This document shows positions 1 through 6,040 of a stretch of 11,507 nt of DNA, in pieces. Made by a program: the position numbers and the translations under genes. Positions within the stretch are counted from its first letter, which is position 1. Each line of letters starts with the position of its first letter. The notes under the pieces are model-generated. The model ran no database searches and was not told the DNA's origin. It was given only the letters and a program-made list of their open reading frames with translations. The stretch is from Gemmatimonadota bacterium. Lineage in GTDB: Bacteria > ARS69. Where the stretch lies: contig BQJX01000035.1 in assembly GCA_021604925.1 (NCBI GenBank), positions 1 to 11,507 on the forward strand, read 5' to 3'.

Positions 1-1688
1 TGGAACGGGTCGTCCGCAGTCTCTCCGAGGAGGTCAGTGGAGCGCCCGGCGTGAGGTGGTGGGAAGACTCCGCCACGCGCGGGACCCACCGGGACTCCAT
101 CATGATCTGGTTGCAGGATGCGGGCGTGGACTCGGTGTACGCTCAACCGTTCTCGACCAACAACGACGACGGGGTTTCCGTTCAGCTCGTGAACATCGTG
201 GGCAAGATCGACTCCGGAATCCCCGGTGCGGGCGCCGTCCTGCTGACCGCCCACATGGATGCCACGGCGGCCCGCAGCACCGGGTTGCAGCTCTGCGCGG
301 ATGGGATCAAGTCGCCGGCATCCGGCTGTGACTGCGCGGCGGGAAGTGCCGCGATCCAGGGGAACCCGGCCTGCAACTGGGACGCCGATACCGATCCTTC
401 TCCCGGAGCGGACGACAACGCGACGGGGATCGCCGCCCTGATCGAGGCCGCACGATTGCTTTCTCCGCTCGCGTTCGACTTCGACATCTACTTTGTCGCC
501 TTCCAGGCGGAGGAGATCGGGCTCGTGGGCTCCGCCGATTTCGCGAACCATTGGGTCTCACAGGTCGGGCAGGAGATCTTCGGAGTTCTGAACACGGACA
601 TGCTCGGCTACAACGCCAGCCTGAACGAAGTGGACGTCATGACGAACGAGAGTTCGGAATGGCTCGCCGACTGGATCCTCCAGTCCGGAGATCAGTTCGT
701 CGCCTCGCTTCCGATCGAGAAGTACGTGGAGTTCTTCGCCCGCAGCGACCACGCGAGTTTCTGGTCGCACGGAATCGATGCGGTCCTCGTTCTGGAGGAC
801 CGCGACGTTCGCTATCCCGGATATCATCGCCACACGGACGTGTGGGACACGATCTTCCCGCCGTCGGGCCGCCCCAATCCGGAACTGCAGTTGCAGCTCT
901 CGGTCCAGCTCATCGTGGCCTCGATGGCGCGACTGGCGGTCCAGTACACGGTTCCCGATCTGTCGATTCCCGCGGGTGAACTGACCGCCATGCCGGCCTC
1001 GCCCTCCCTGGGTTTCGTCGCCGGGCGGGATGTCCAGATCTCGGCCGCGGTCCACAACTTCGGGAGCTCGTCGCTCACCTTCATCGGCAACACGGTGGAC
1101 TCGCTGACGGCGCGGGTCACCTTCTACGACGGCGATCCGAACGTGGATGGAGTCCCCATCGGAACCGTTCAGCAGACGCGGTTCTTCCCGAGCGGCGGCA
1201 TCGTGGACTTCGACCTCACGTGGTCCACGGCAGGCGTGTCCGAGGGGTTCCACGAGATCCACGCCATCGTCGAAGGACTGGACAACGGCTACGCGCAGCT
1301 GGAGGTGTCCAGCGCCAACAACCGAGGCTCCACCCGCTTCTTCCTGAAGGGAGCGGAGGCCTCGGGGCCCCGGGTGCTGAACCACTACGTGTTTCCGAAT
1401 CCGGTGCGCGGAACCCGCGACGAACTCACGTTCTACTTCGAGCTGACCCGGAACGCGGGCGTGGACCTCGCGGTTCGGGATCTGGAAGGGCTGATCGTGG
1501 GCACGTTCTCCACCGGCGAGACGTCGTTCTTCAACGGCAACGTCGCCGGCGAAAATCGGGTGTCCGGCGACGACATCCGTTGGGCCTCGGCCAAGGTGGA
1601 GCCGGGCGTGTACCTGTACACGATCGAGCTCAGCCAGGACGGTGCCACCACGGATCGAGTGAGGGGCAAGTTCGCGATCCTGCGCTGA
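1..1688 (+). CDS. Secreted M28-family metallopeptidase with C-terminal sorting-like domain (5' partial)
   Basis: Probable zinc-dependent aminopeptidase/exopeptidase acting outside the cytoplasm. The frame is open from base 3 to the edge, and the 16 codons before the GTG at 51 (reading ERVVRSLSEEVSG...) look like M28 sequence. The gene is therefore cut by the window, the signal peptide is missing, and 51 is not the true start. Counting the GTG at 51 as residue 1, the co-catalytic metal site is complete: H68 (AHMD), bridging D121 (GADDNATG), general base E154 and ligand E155 (AEEIGL), D183 (NTDM) and H261 (YHRHTD). Residues about 302-432 look like a CARDB/Ig-type beta domain. Residues about 443-545 look like a FlgD-Ig or type-IX-like sorting domain (FPNPV, EPGVYLYTIEL, ending GKFAILR), typical of secreted FCB-group proteins. 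An unusual insertion between H68 and D121 holds every cysteine of the visible protein (C82, C93, C95, C108). Family assignment is firm; substrate is unknown. Confidence 0.92.
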   Translation, partial: ERVVRSLSEEVSGAPGVRWWEDSATRGTHRDSIMIWLQDAGVDSVYAQPFSTNNDDGVSVQLVNIVGKIDSGIPGAGAVLLTAHMDATAARSTGLQLCADGIKSPASGCDCAAGSAAIQGNPACNWDADTDPSPGADDNATGIAALIEAARLLSPLAFDFDIYFVAFQAEEIGLVGSADFANHWVSQVGQEIFGVLNTDMLGYNASLNEVDVMTNESSEWLADWILQSGDQFVASLPIEKYVEFFARSDHASFWSHGIDAVLVLEDRDVRYPGYHRHTDVWDTIFPPSGRPNPELQLQLSVQLIVASMARLAVQYTVPDLSIPAGELTAMPASPSLGFVAGRDVQISAAVHNFGSSSLTFIGNTVDSLTARVTFYDGDPNVDGVPIGTVQQTRFFPSGGIVDFDLTWSTAGVSEGFHEIHAIVEGLDNGYAQLEVSSANNRGSTRFFLKGAEASGPRVLNHYVFPNPVRGTRDELTFYFELTRNAGVDLAVRDLEGLIVGTFSTGETSFFNGNVAGENRVSGDDIRWASAKVEPGVYLYTIELSQDGATTDRVRGKFAILR

Positions 1689-1731
1689 CGAGGGCGAGGC
1701 GCGTCCGTTCCGTGGGGGAGAGTGGAACGAG

Positions 1732-1757
1732 AAAGGCCTCCCCGAAGGGAGGCCTTT
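1732..1757. terminator. Strong hairpin, probable bidirectional terminator
   Basis: A perfect 11-bp stem (AAAGGCCTCCC at 1732-1742 with GGGAGGCCTTT at 1747-1757) closes a 4-nt loop, CGAA on the plus strand. Read on the minus strand the loop is C(TTCG)G, the very stable UUCG tetraloop in RNA. It lies 44 nt after the peptidase stop. It is also the first strong hairpin reached by minus-strand transcripts that pass through 2312-1758. Only three Ts follow the GC core on either strand, so termination efficiency is uncertain. The A-stem/T-stem symmetry suits a terminator shared by two converging genes. Confidence 0.65.
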
Positions 1758-1936
1758 GAGGTTCTTGTCGCGCGTCTTCCGGACGTCTTTCCCGATCAAC
1801 CCGGAATCGTGCGGGGAACCCACCATTGGGCCGCCACTCCCCAGTACAAAGCAGCGGCAAAGATTGTCAGTGCGACGCGGTTCATCCAGGGGCTCTGGAA
1901 CATCGTTCCCTCACATCGGCGGTTCGAGGAAGGGTT

Positions 1937-1975
1937 CCGGGCCCCGTGACGCAGAAGTCACACCACGAGGCCCGG
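1937..1975. repeat. Nested inverted repeat, possible structured RNA
   Basis: Outer arms CCGGGCC (1937-1943) and GGCCCGG (1969-1975) pair over 7 bp. Inside them GTGAC (1946-1950) and GTCAC (1957-1961) pair over 5 bp around a GCAGAA loop. On the minus strand the element starts 32 nt past the stop of the 2008-2076 micro-ORF, so it could be its 3' structure or attenuator. No T-run follows on either strand, so a standard intrinsic terminator is not supported. Confidence 0.4.
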
Positions 1976-2007
1976 CCGGTTGCACTCCTCGGCGTCTACG
2001 TCCTTCC

Positions 2008-2076
2008 TCATCTCATCCACCAGAAGAAGTCGAAGAGCGCCAAGAGGGTCATTGCTGCCAGCAAGTGCCATCTCAT
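2008..2076 (-). CDS. Putative 22-residue hydrophobic micropeptide
   Basis: A very short minus-strand frame begins with ATG at 2076 and ends with TGA at 2010-2008. It encodes 22 residues, starting MRWHLLAA and ending FDFFWWMR, with a continuous hydrophobic centre flanked by arginines: a plausible single membrane-spanning or membrane-inserting peptide. The start is preceded by AGGAG (minus strand, 2089-2085) at an 8-nt spacing, as good as the sites of the large genes here. It lies 236 nt beyond the phosphatase stop on the same strand, so it could be read by transcription continuing from that gene; I see no convincing promoter of its own. Size and composition resemble small membrane proteins or type I toxin peptides, but I recognise no family, and chance occurrence cannot be excluded. 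Confidence 0.35.
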   Translation of the reverse strand: MRWHLLAAMTLLALFDFFWWMR

Positions 2077-2273
2077 GCGTGTGTCTCCTATCGCGCAGGG
2101 CATGCCCACGATCGACACCCCACACCTGTGCATAGGCAGTGCCAACGACTCTCAAACCGACGCAAAGAAGGGCAGCAAGAGAACCGACTCAAGCCACGTC
2201 ACGGCAAGGAGTTACTGATGTTCCATTAAGTACTTTGTTTCACATGGCGATCGCCGACCGAAGGGGGACCGGT

Positions 2274-2316
2274 CTGACCAGAAGTTGGGCGGAACCGCTG
2301 GTCGAGATTTGGTCAG
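2274..2316. repeat. Inverted repeat overlapping the phosphatase stop codon
   Basis: CTGACCA at 2274-2280 is the exact reverse complement of TGGTCAG at 2310-2316, with 29 nt between. The right arm covers the TGA stop of the minus-strand phosphatase gene (2315-2313). The long loop and lack of a T-run make it a weak terminator candidate; it could also be a protein-binding site or chance. Confidence 0.3.
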
Positions 2317-4820
2317 CTAGCGTCCGGCACGGCGGAGCGTGGGCCGAACTTGGTCACCAGCAGGGTGATGTCGTCCGGCAACGCACCCCCCACGAACGAT
2401 TCGACCGAGGCGATCACGCGATCCAGGACCGACTGGGTGGGCAGATGGGCCAGACGGGGCAGAAGGGCTTCCAGACGGTCCTGGCCGTACTCCTCATCGG
2501 CCTCGTTCAGAACGTCCGTGACGCCGTCGCTGTAGAGCAGCAGCAGGTCGCCCGGAACGAACTGGTGCTCGCCGGCCGCGTACGCCGCCGTGGATTCCAC
2601 GCCCAGGAGCATGCCGCCCTCCTCCAGCCGGTCCAGCGACCCGTCGCGGTGCACGACCAGCCCCGCGGGATGGCCCGCGTTCACGTACCGGATCGAGGAT
2701 CGCTCCACGTCCAGATGCGCGTACAGCATGCTGGCAAAGCTCCCCGGTTGCACATCCTTGCAGAGCCTCTCGTTGATCTTGCGGACCACCGGTTCCGGTG
2801 CGTCCGACGGTCCCGCCTCGGCCCGGAGGGTGGCCTGCAGTCCGGAGAGGATCAGGGCCGCCGGCACGCCCTTGCCGGAAACGTCGGCGACCGCGAGGCC
2901 AATGCCATCCTCGCCGAAGTCCAGCAGATCGAAGAAGTCGCCCCCGATCTCGTGGCACGGCCGAGTGACCGCGGCAATCTCCAGGCCGTCGCGCTGCGGC
3001 ACGGTGGAGGGCAGCAGACTGGCCTGGATCCGCTTGGCCACCGCCAGTTCCTCCTCCAGGCGACGGCGCGCCAACGCTTCCTCGTGGAGACGGGACGAGG
3101 AGAGGGCCGTGCCCGCGTGATCGCCGAGGGTCGCCAGCAACTCGAGATCCTCGCCGCGGTACGACTCGCCCCCTTGCTTCGCGCCGAGCACGAGCAACCC
3201 TTCGATGGATCGCTCGCGCGGCAGGAACACGAGCACGCGCGGGTCCAGCGTCCGGAACAGCGACTGCTCGTCCGGCGGGAGCCGGTCGAACGCGTCCGGC
3301 CCGTGCGGATCAATGGGGACGGGGCCCTCGGACTCGTGCCACCACGCCAGCAGCGGATCCGACGGCGAGAACACCGGAAACGGGACCTCGCGTGCGCCCA
3401 GGCCCCGGGTCCCCACGAGCCGGAGCGAATCGTCCGGGGAGTTCCGCACGAACAGCGCCACCCGCTCGGTGCCGAGCACGCCGGGCAGCTTGTCGACCAG
3501 GAGGCGCACCAGTTCGTCCTGCTCCAGGAACGTGGCGAACAGCCGCGAGAACTCCTGAAGCGTGCGGCGGTAGCGGTATCGCTTCCGGTAGAACGACTGG
3601 TCCACGATCGCCTGGGCGCGGTCGCGCGCCGGGACGAAGAGAAGGGCCGCCGCGAACACGATCGCGAACGACACCACGGTCCGCCCGGGCGTGGTCGCCG
3701 CGATGAAGAGATTCCCGAGCGCCTCGGCCGCCACGTAGTAGAGAGCCACCAGGAAGGCCGTGAGTGTGGTGTAGACCACGCTTCGCTTGGCCACGAGTTC
3801 CAGGTCCATCAGTCCGTAGCGGATGATCCCGTGGGCGAACGAGATGGGGACCAGCATGAGCGTGACGAACGCGTAGCGATCGCCCGGCAACTGCACCGAG
3901 GGAAACTGGTTCAACACGGCAGAGAGCAGCATGGGAGGGAGGACTCCGAGCAGCGTCCCCGGCAACACCCAGCGAACGTTGCGCCGCAGCACCGGCGACG
4001 TGACGCTGCGCACACCGCGCACGAACGACACGATCCCCCACACGGTCATGCCCACGAAGACCAGCGCCATCACCTGCTGAAACATCAGCGCGGCCGGTGT
4101 GACCGTCTTGCCGACCAGCACGAGATCCAGATCGTAGGCCAACGCCACCGGCATGCCCACGATCGCCGGCACGTAGAGCAGCCACGCGAGTCGCCCGTTG
4201 CGCGCCAGGAAGTCCGCGCGACGCGGAAAGTTCAGGAAGAAGTGCAGGAGCACGGCGGGCAGGACCAGGCTCGCCAGGTCCAGGAACACCTTGTCCAGCA
4301 GGAACGGGACTCGACCCTCCGGCGGGATGCCCGGGATGAGCAGGCGCGCAAAGAGCAGACACATGAGAAAGAACAACGTGCCCACACGATCGGATCGGCT
4401 CAGAAAGACGACCAGACCGGTCAGCGCGAAACTGAGGACCACCAGCGCCACGAACAGACGGCGTAGGATTTCGGAGCGGGGCAGGGGGGTCGGCAGGAGA
4501 TTCGCCGTGCGGGCCTCGCCCTGCCGGTCGGTGAACTGCACATGGAGGGCGCCGTTCTCGCCGCGCTCCCGGTCCCAGACGTTGATCCAGGGCGCCGCGC
4601 CGCCCACCGAGACGATCCGGTCGCCCGCCACCAGTCCCACGGCGGCGGCCGGCGAGTCCTGGATGACCCGACGTACGGTGCCGTCGTCGTTGACGAGCAT
4701 GCCCCAGAGGGGCGAGTTCTCGGTCCCGAGCAGCCGGCTTCCCAGCAATGTCACCAGCAGGACCGACAGCGCCACCCCGGCGAGATAGCTGAACGGATGC
4801 CTTCGTCGGTAGCCGCGCAT
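2313..4820 (-). CDS. Membrane PP2C/SpoIIE-type serine/threonine phosphatase (PDZ-like, multi-TM, GAF-like)
   Basis: An 835-residue membrane-bound protein phosphatase. Order of parts: TM helix about 11-31; an extracytoplasmic PDZ-like segment about 38-108 (DSPAAAVGLVAGDRIVSVGG); roughly eight or nine hydrophobic helices between about 120 and 396; a cytoplasmic stretch DQSFYRKRYRYRRTLQEF that leads into a GAF-like region about 425-575; a short coiled coil about 575-602 (RRLEEELAVAKRIQASLLP); and an RsbU/SpoIIE PP2C domain about 608-825. The catalytic metal-binding acidic residues are present: D628 (EIGGDFF), D646 (VADVSGKG), D765 (YSDGVTD), and D816/D817 (PDDITL). RsbU-type relatives dephosphorylate an anti-anti-sigma (STAS) protein in partner-switching; that role is inferred, as no STAS protein or anti-sigma kinase lies in the window. 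The ATG at 4820 has GGAGG 8 nt upstream (4833-4829), and a consensus promoter lies just before it. Confidence 0.93.
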   Translation of the reverse strand: MRGYRRRHPFSYLAGVALSVLLVTLLGSRLLGTENSPLWGMLVNDDGTVRRVIQDSPAAAVGLVAGDRIVSVGGAAPWINVWDRERGENGALHVQFTDRQGEARTANLLPTPLPRSEILRRLFVALVVLSFALTGLVVFLSRSDRVGTLFFLMCLLFARLLIPGIPPEGRVPFLLDKVFLDLASLVLPAVLLHFFLNFPRRADFLARNGRLAWLLYVPAIVGMPVALAYDLDLVLVGKTVTPAALMFQQVMALVFVGMTVWGIVSFVRGVRSVTSPVLRRNVRWVLPGTLLGVLPPMLLSAVLNQFPSVQLPGDRYAFVTLMLVPISFAHGIIRYGLMDLELVAKRSVVYTTLTAFLVALYYVAAEALGNLFIAATTPGRTVVSFAIVFAAALLFVPARDRAQAIVDQSFYRKRYRYRRTLQEFSRLFATFLEQDELVRLLVDKLPGVLGTERVALFVRNSPDDSLRLVGTRGLGAREVPFPVFSPSDPLLAWWHESEGPVPIDPHGPDAFDRLPPDEQSLFRTLDPRVLVFLPRERSIEGLLVLGAKQGGESYRGEDLELLATLGDHAGTALSSSRLHEEALARRRLEEELAVAKRIQASLLPSTVPQRDGLEIAAVTRPCHEIGGDFFDLLDFGEDGIGLAVADVSGKGVPAALILSGLQATLRAEAGPSDAPEPVVRKINERLCKDVQPGSFASMLYAHLDVERSSIRYVNAGHPAGLVVHRDGSLDRLEEGGMLLGVESTAAYAAGEHQFVPGDLLLLYSDGVTDVLNEADEEYGQDRLEALLPRLAHLPTQSVLDRVIASVESFVGGALPDDITLLVTKFGPRSAVPDAS

Positions 4821-4856
4821 GGACCGGACCTCCGCTCGCGGTGAGGCGTGCGGCGG

Positions 4857-4887
4857 ATTATAGGCGGGCGGCGGCTCGGAGTGTCAA
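4857..4887 (-). promoter_or_regulatory. Consensus housekeeping-type promoter of the phosphatase gene
   Basis: On the minus strand, TTGACA (4887-4882) and TATAAT (4862-4857) both match the sigma-70 consensus exactly. The spacer is 19 nt, longer than the usual 17; reading the -10 one base earlier as CTATAA gives 18. Transcription would start near 4850, leaving a leader of about 30 nt that contains the GGAGG site. Exact hexamers standing in GC-rich surroundings are unlikely to be chance, and they fit the position before the ATG at 4820. Confidence is reduced only for the spacer length. Confidence 0.7.
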
Positions 4888-4893
4888 AGGGTT

Positions 4894-4908
4894 ATTACCG
4901 ATCATTAC
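4894..4908. promoter_or_regulatory. ATTAC direct repeat upstream of the -35 element
   Basis: ATTAC occurs at 4894-4898 and again at 4904-4908, a 10-bp period that puts both copies on the same face of the helix. The pair begins 7 bp upstream of the phosphatase -35 hexamer (4882-4887) and sits in a small AT-rich island. Such spacing is common for tandem response-regulator or other activator sites, and the AT-richness could also act as an UP element. The cognate regulator is not known. Confidence 0.35.
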
Positions 4909-4950
4909 AGTGAGCTAGTTCGGCGGACACGCAACGCCGCCAGCGCCCGG

Positions 4951-5013
4951 CGACCGCCGTGGTTTCCCCCCCACGAGCCCGCCACCGTCCGGCGCGATCG
5001 CCGCGGTTTCCCC
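4951..5013. repeat. Two 19-nt direct repeats in the divergent intergenic region
   Basis: A 19-nt unit ending in GGTTTCCCC occurs at 4951-4969 and 4995-5013 with two mismatches, both C/T changes, at an offset of 44 nt. The copies lie between the two divergent promoters. The second runs into a near-perfect palindrome, CCAGCGC-GA-GCGCTGG (5012-5027). They may be binding sites or a remnant of a local duplication. Confidence 0.45.
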
Positions 5014-5058
5014 AGCGCGAGCGCTGGCGCCCCGCCCGGCGCGGGCCCTCCCGCCGTC

Positions 5059-5087
5059 TTGTCGAACGTGGGGCGGAGTGCTAGGAT
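5059..5087 (+). promoter_or_regulatory. Extended -10 promoter of the TPR gene
   Basis: TTGTCG (5059-5064) is followed after exactly 17 nt by TAGGAT (5082-5087), and TG at 5079-5080 gives an extended -10 (TGCTAGGAT). Each hexamer matches the sigma-70 consensus at four of six positions. A start near 5094 would give a leader of about 48 nt before the ATG at 5142. Confidence 0.5.
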
Positions 5088-5109
5088 CTCCCGGGTTTGA
5101 GTCAAGAAT

Positions 5110-5132
5110 GCCGCCAGAGGGCGGCGGGGGAG
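5110..5132 (+). promoter_or_regulatory. Leader hairpin abutting the ribosome binding site of the TPR gene
   Basis: GCCGCC (5110-5115) pairs with GGCGGC (5120-5125) around an AGAG loop. The purine-rich ribosome binding site GGGGGAG (5126-5132) follows without a gap, 9 nt before the ATG. Because the stem stops exactly where the site begins, it may keep the site exposed or set up competition with it. No ligand-binding riboswitch is recognised. Confidence 0.4.
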
Positions 5133-5141
5133 TAACCGGGA

Positions 5142-5819
5142 ATGTCGGAGCGCCTTTCTAAGAAGCAGCTGAAGGAAGACCACTTCCTGGAGCTGGTGCA
5201 GTCCGGGCTGGCCTACGCGCGCGACAACGTCGCGATCGTGGTGGGCGGCCTTGTGGTCTTCATCGCCGCGGTCGTGCTGGCGGTCCGCGTCGGCGGAGAC
5301 GCGTCTGGCCGAACGGGCGGCAATCCCGAAGCGGACCGGGCCCTGTCCGAGGCACGAACGGAGTTCGCGCTCGGTCGCATGGACACCGGGATTGCGGCGC
5401 TCCAGGCGGTGCGCTCCAACCACGGCGGGTCGCGGGCAGCCAAGGAAGCCGCCTACGTACTCGGCAACGCCTACTTCGAGTCCCACGACTGGGCGAACGC
5501 GCAGATCGCCTTCGAGGAGTTTCTGAGCAAACCGCTCTATGATGATCTGATGAAAGACGGTGCCCGCCTGGCGATTGCTGCCTGCAAGGAAGAGAGCGGC
5601 GACCTCGCCGGGGCGATCGCGGATTACCGCGCCATCTGGGACACCGGCACCCACGCCGGCTCGCGGATCCAGGGCGCCATGTCTGCCGCCCGCTGTTCGT
5701 TGCGCCAGGGCCAACCGGACCAGGCGCGGGAACTCTACCAGGCCGTGGTGGATCGGCACCCGGACTCCCCGGAAGCCGAGGACGCCAAGTTCGAGCTGAT
5801 GGCACTGGGGAACGCGTAG
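5142..5819 (+). CDS. Membrane-anchored tetratricopeptide-repeat protein (YfgM-like topology)
   Basis: A 225-residue protein with a short charged cytoplasmic start (MSERLSKKQLKEDHFLE), one TM helix at about 28-49 (NVAIVVGGLVVFIAAVVLAV), then a helical repeat domain predicted to face the periplasm. TPR-like units with alternating A/G/Y positions are visible around 66-95, 100-130 (AAYVLGNAYFESHDWANAQIAFEEFL), 135-170 and 178-212 (ARCSLRQGQPDQARELYQAVVDRHPDSPEAEDA). The short basic N-terminus, single anchor and TPR body resemble YfgM-type proteins and related envelope TPR scaffolds, which bind partner proteins and have no catalytic activity. The specific partner cannot be told. The ATG at 5142 is supported by GGGGGAG 9 nt upstream and a promoter at 5059-5087. 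It appears monocistronic; the next gene starts 359 nt later. Confidence 0.82.
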   Translation: MSERLSKKQLKEDHFLELVQSGLAYARDNVAIVVGGLVVFIAAVVLAVRVGGDASGRTGGNPEADRALSEARTEFALGRMDTGIAALQAVRSNHGGSRAAKEAAYVLGNAYFESHDWANAQIAFEEFLSKPLYDDLMKDGARLAIAACKEESGDLAGAIADYRAIWDTGTHAGSRIQGAMSAARCSLRQGQPDQARELYQAVVDRHPDSPEAEDAKFELMALGNA

Positions 5820-5845
5820 GGGCACACCGGCAAGCGCCGGCCCCC
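5819..5845 (+). terminator. Weak GC hairpin after the TPR gene
   Basis: CCGGC (5827-5831) pairs with GCCGG (5836-5840) around AAGC. GGGG (5819-5822) can add a lower stem with CCCC (5841-5844) across a CACA bulge. There is no T-run, so this would be a non-canonical terminator at best. Confidence 0.3.
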
Positions 5846-5995
5846 TGGAATGCTCCGCTCAGGCCCAATGTCCCAAAAGAGAGATTATGTTCACCTGTGG
5901 TCCAGGGCGACCCGAGAGTCCCCACCGGAACGAGCTCGGCGCGGCTCCCCGATCCAGAGGCAACCCCGGGCCAGAGGCCGGGCCCGGAACCAATG

Positions 5996-6040
5996 AATCC
6001 GGGCGCGACTTCTTGAACCGCGGCAATCCGGGCGTGACTT
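5996..6040. repeat. 16-nt direct repeat upstream of the barrel gene
   Basis: AATCCGGGCGCGACTT at 5996-6011 recurs at 6025-6040 with a single change (C to T at the eleventh base), an offset of 29 nt or nearly three helical turns. The second copy overlaps the proposed -35 hexamer at 6034-6039, which fits an operator-like role. This is inference from position only. Confidence 0.4.

Larger units (their letters stand above)
1758..2312. other. Gene-poor intergenic stretch between convergent genes
   Basis: This stretch of about 555 nt separates the end of the plus-strand peptidase from the end of the minus-strand phosphatase. It appears less GC-rich than the flanking genes, and longer open frames across it give arginine/serine/proline-rich sequences with no recognisable family, so I do not call them. 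What it does hold is described separately: a 22-codon hydrophobic micro-ORF with a Shine-Dalgarno sequence (2008-2076, minus), a nested inverted repeat (1937-1975), a near-perfect Shine-Dalgarno ahead of a three-codon frame (2206-2229, plus) and a 7-bp inverted repeat overlapping the phosphatase stop (2274-2316). I see no tRNA, rRNA, insertion sequence or CRISPR repeat here. Confidence 0.7.

Noticed and set aside
1915..1940. GGTTCGAGG resembling a tRNA T-loop
   Set aside because: The flanking bases cannot form the T stem and no acceptor or anticodon arm can be drawn around it.
2100..2165. Possible promoter for the micropeptide on the minus strand (TTGAGA then TATGCA)
   Set aside because: The spacer is only 15 nt and the second hexamer matches the consensus at three positions, so I did not list it as a feature.
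1756..2229. Plus-strand frame across the left intergenic stretch
   Set aside because: Ser/Arg/Pro-rich translation, no ribosome site at its start and no recognisable fold. It also begins inside the terminator hairpin.
2139..4466. Very long plus-strand open frame opposite the phosphatase gene
   Set aside because: Its product is rich in Arg, Gln, His and Glu with no recognisable domain, while the opposite strand encodes a protein with complete PP2C motifs. It is a by-product of GC-rich codon usage.
4905..5825. Minus-strand open frame across the TPR gene and the divergent promoter region
   Set aside because: It lies antisense to a gene with a clear TM anchor, repeats, ribosome site and promoter, and shows no domain of its own.
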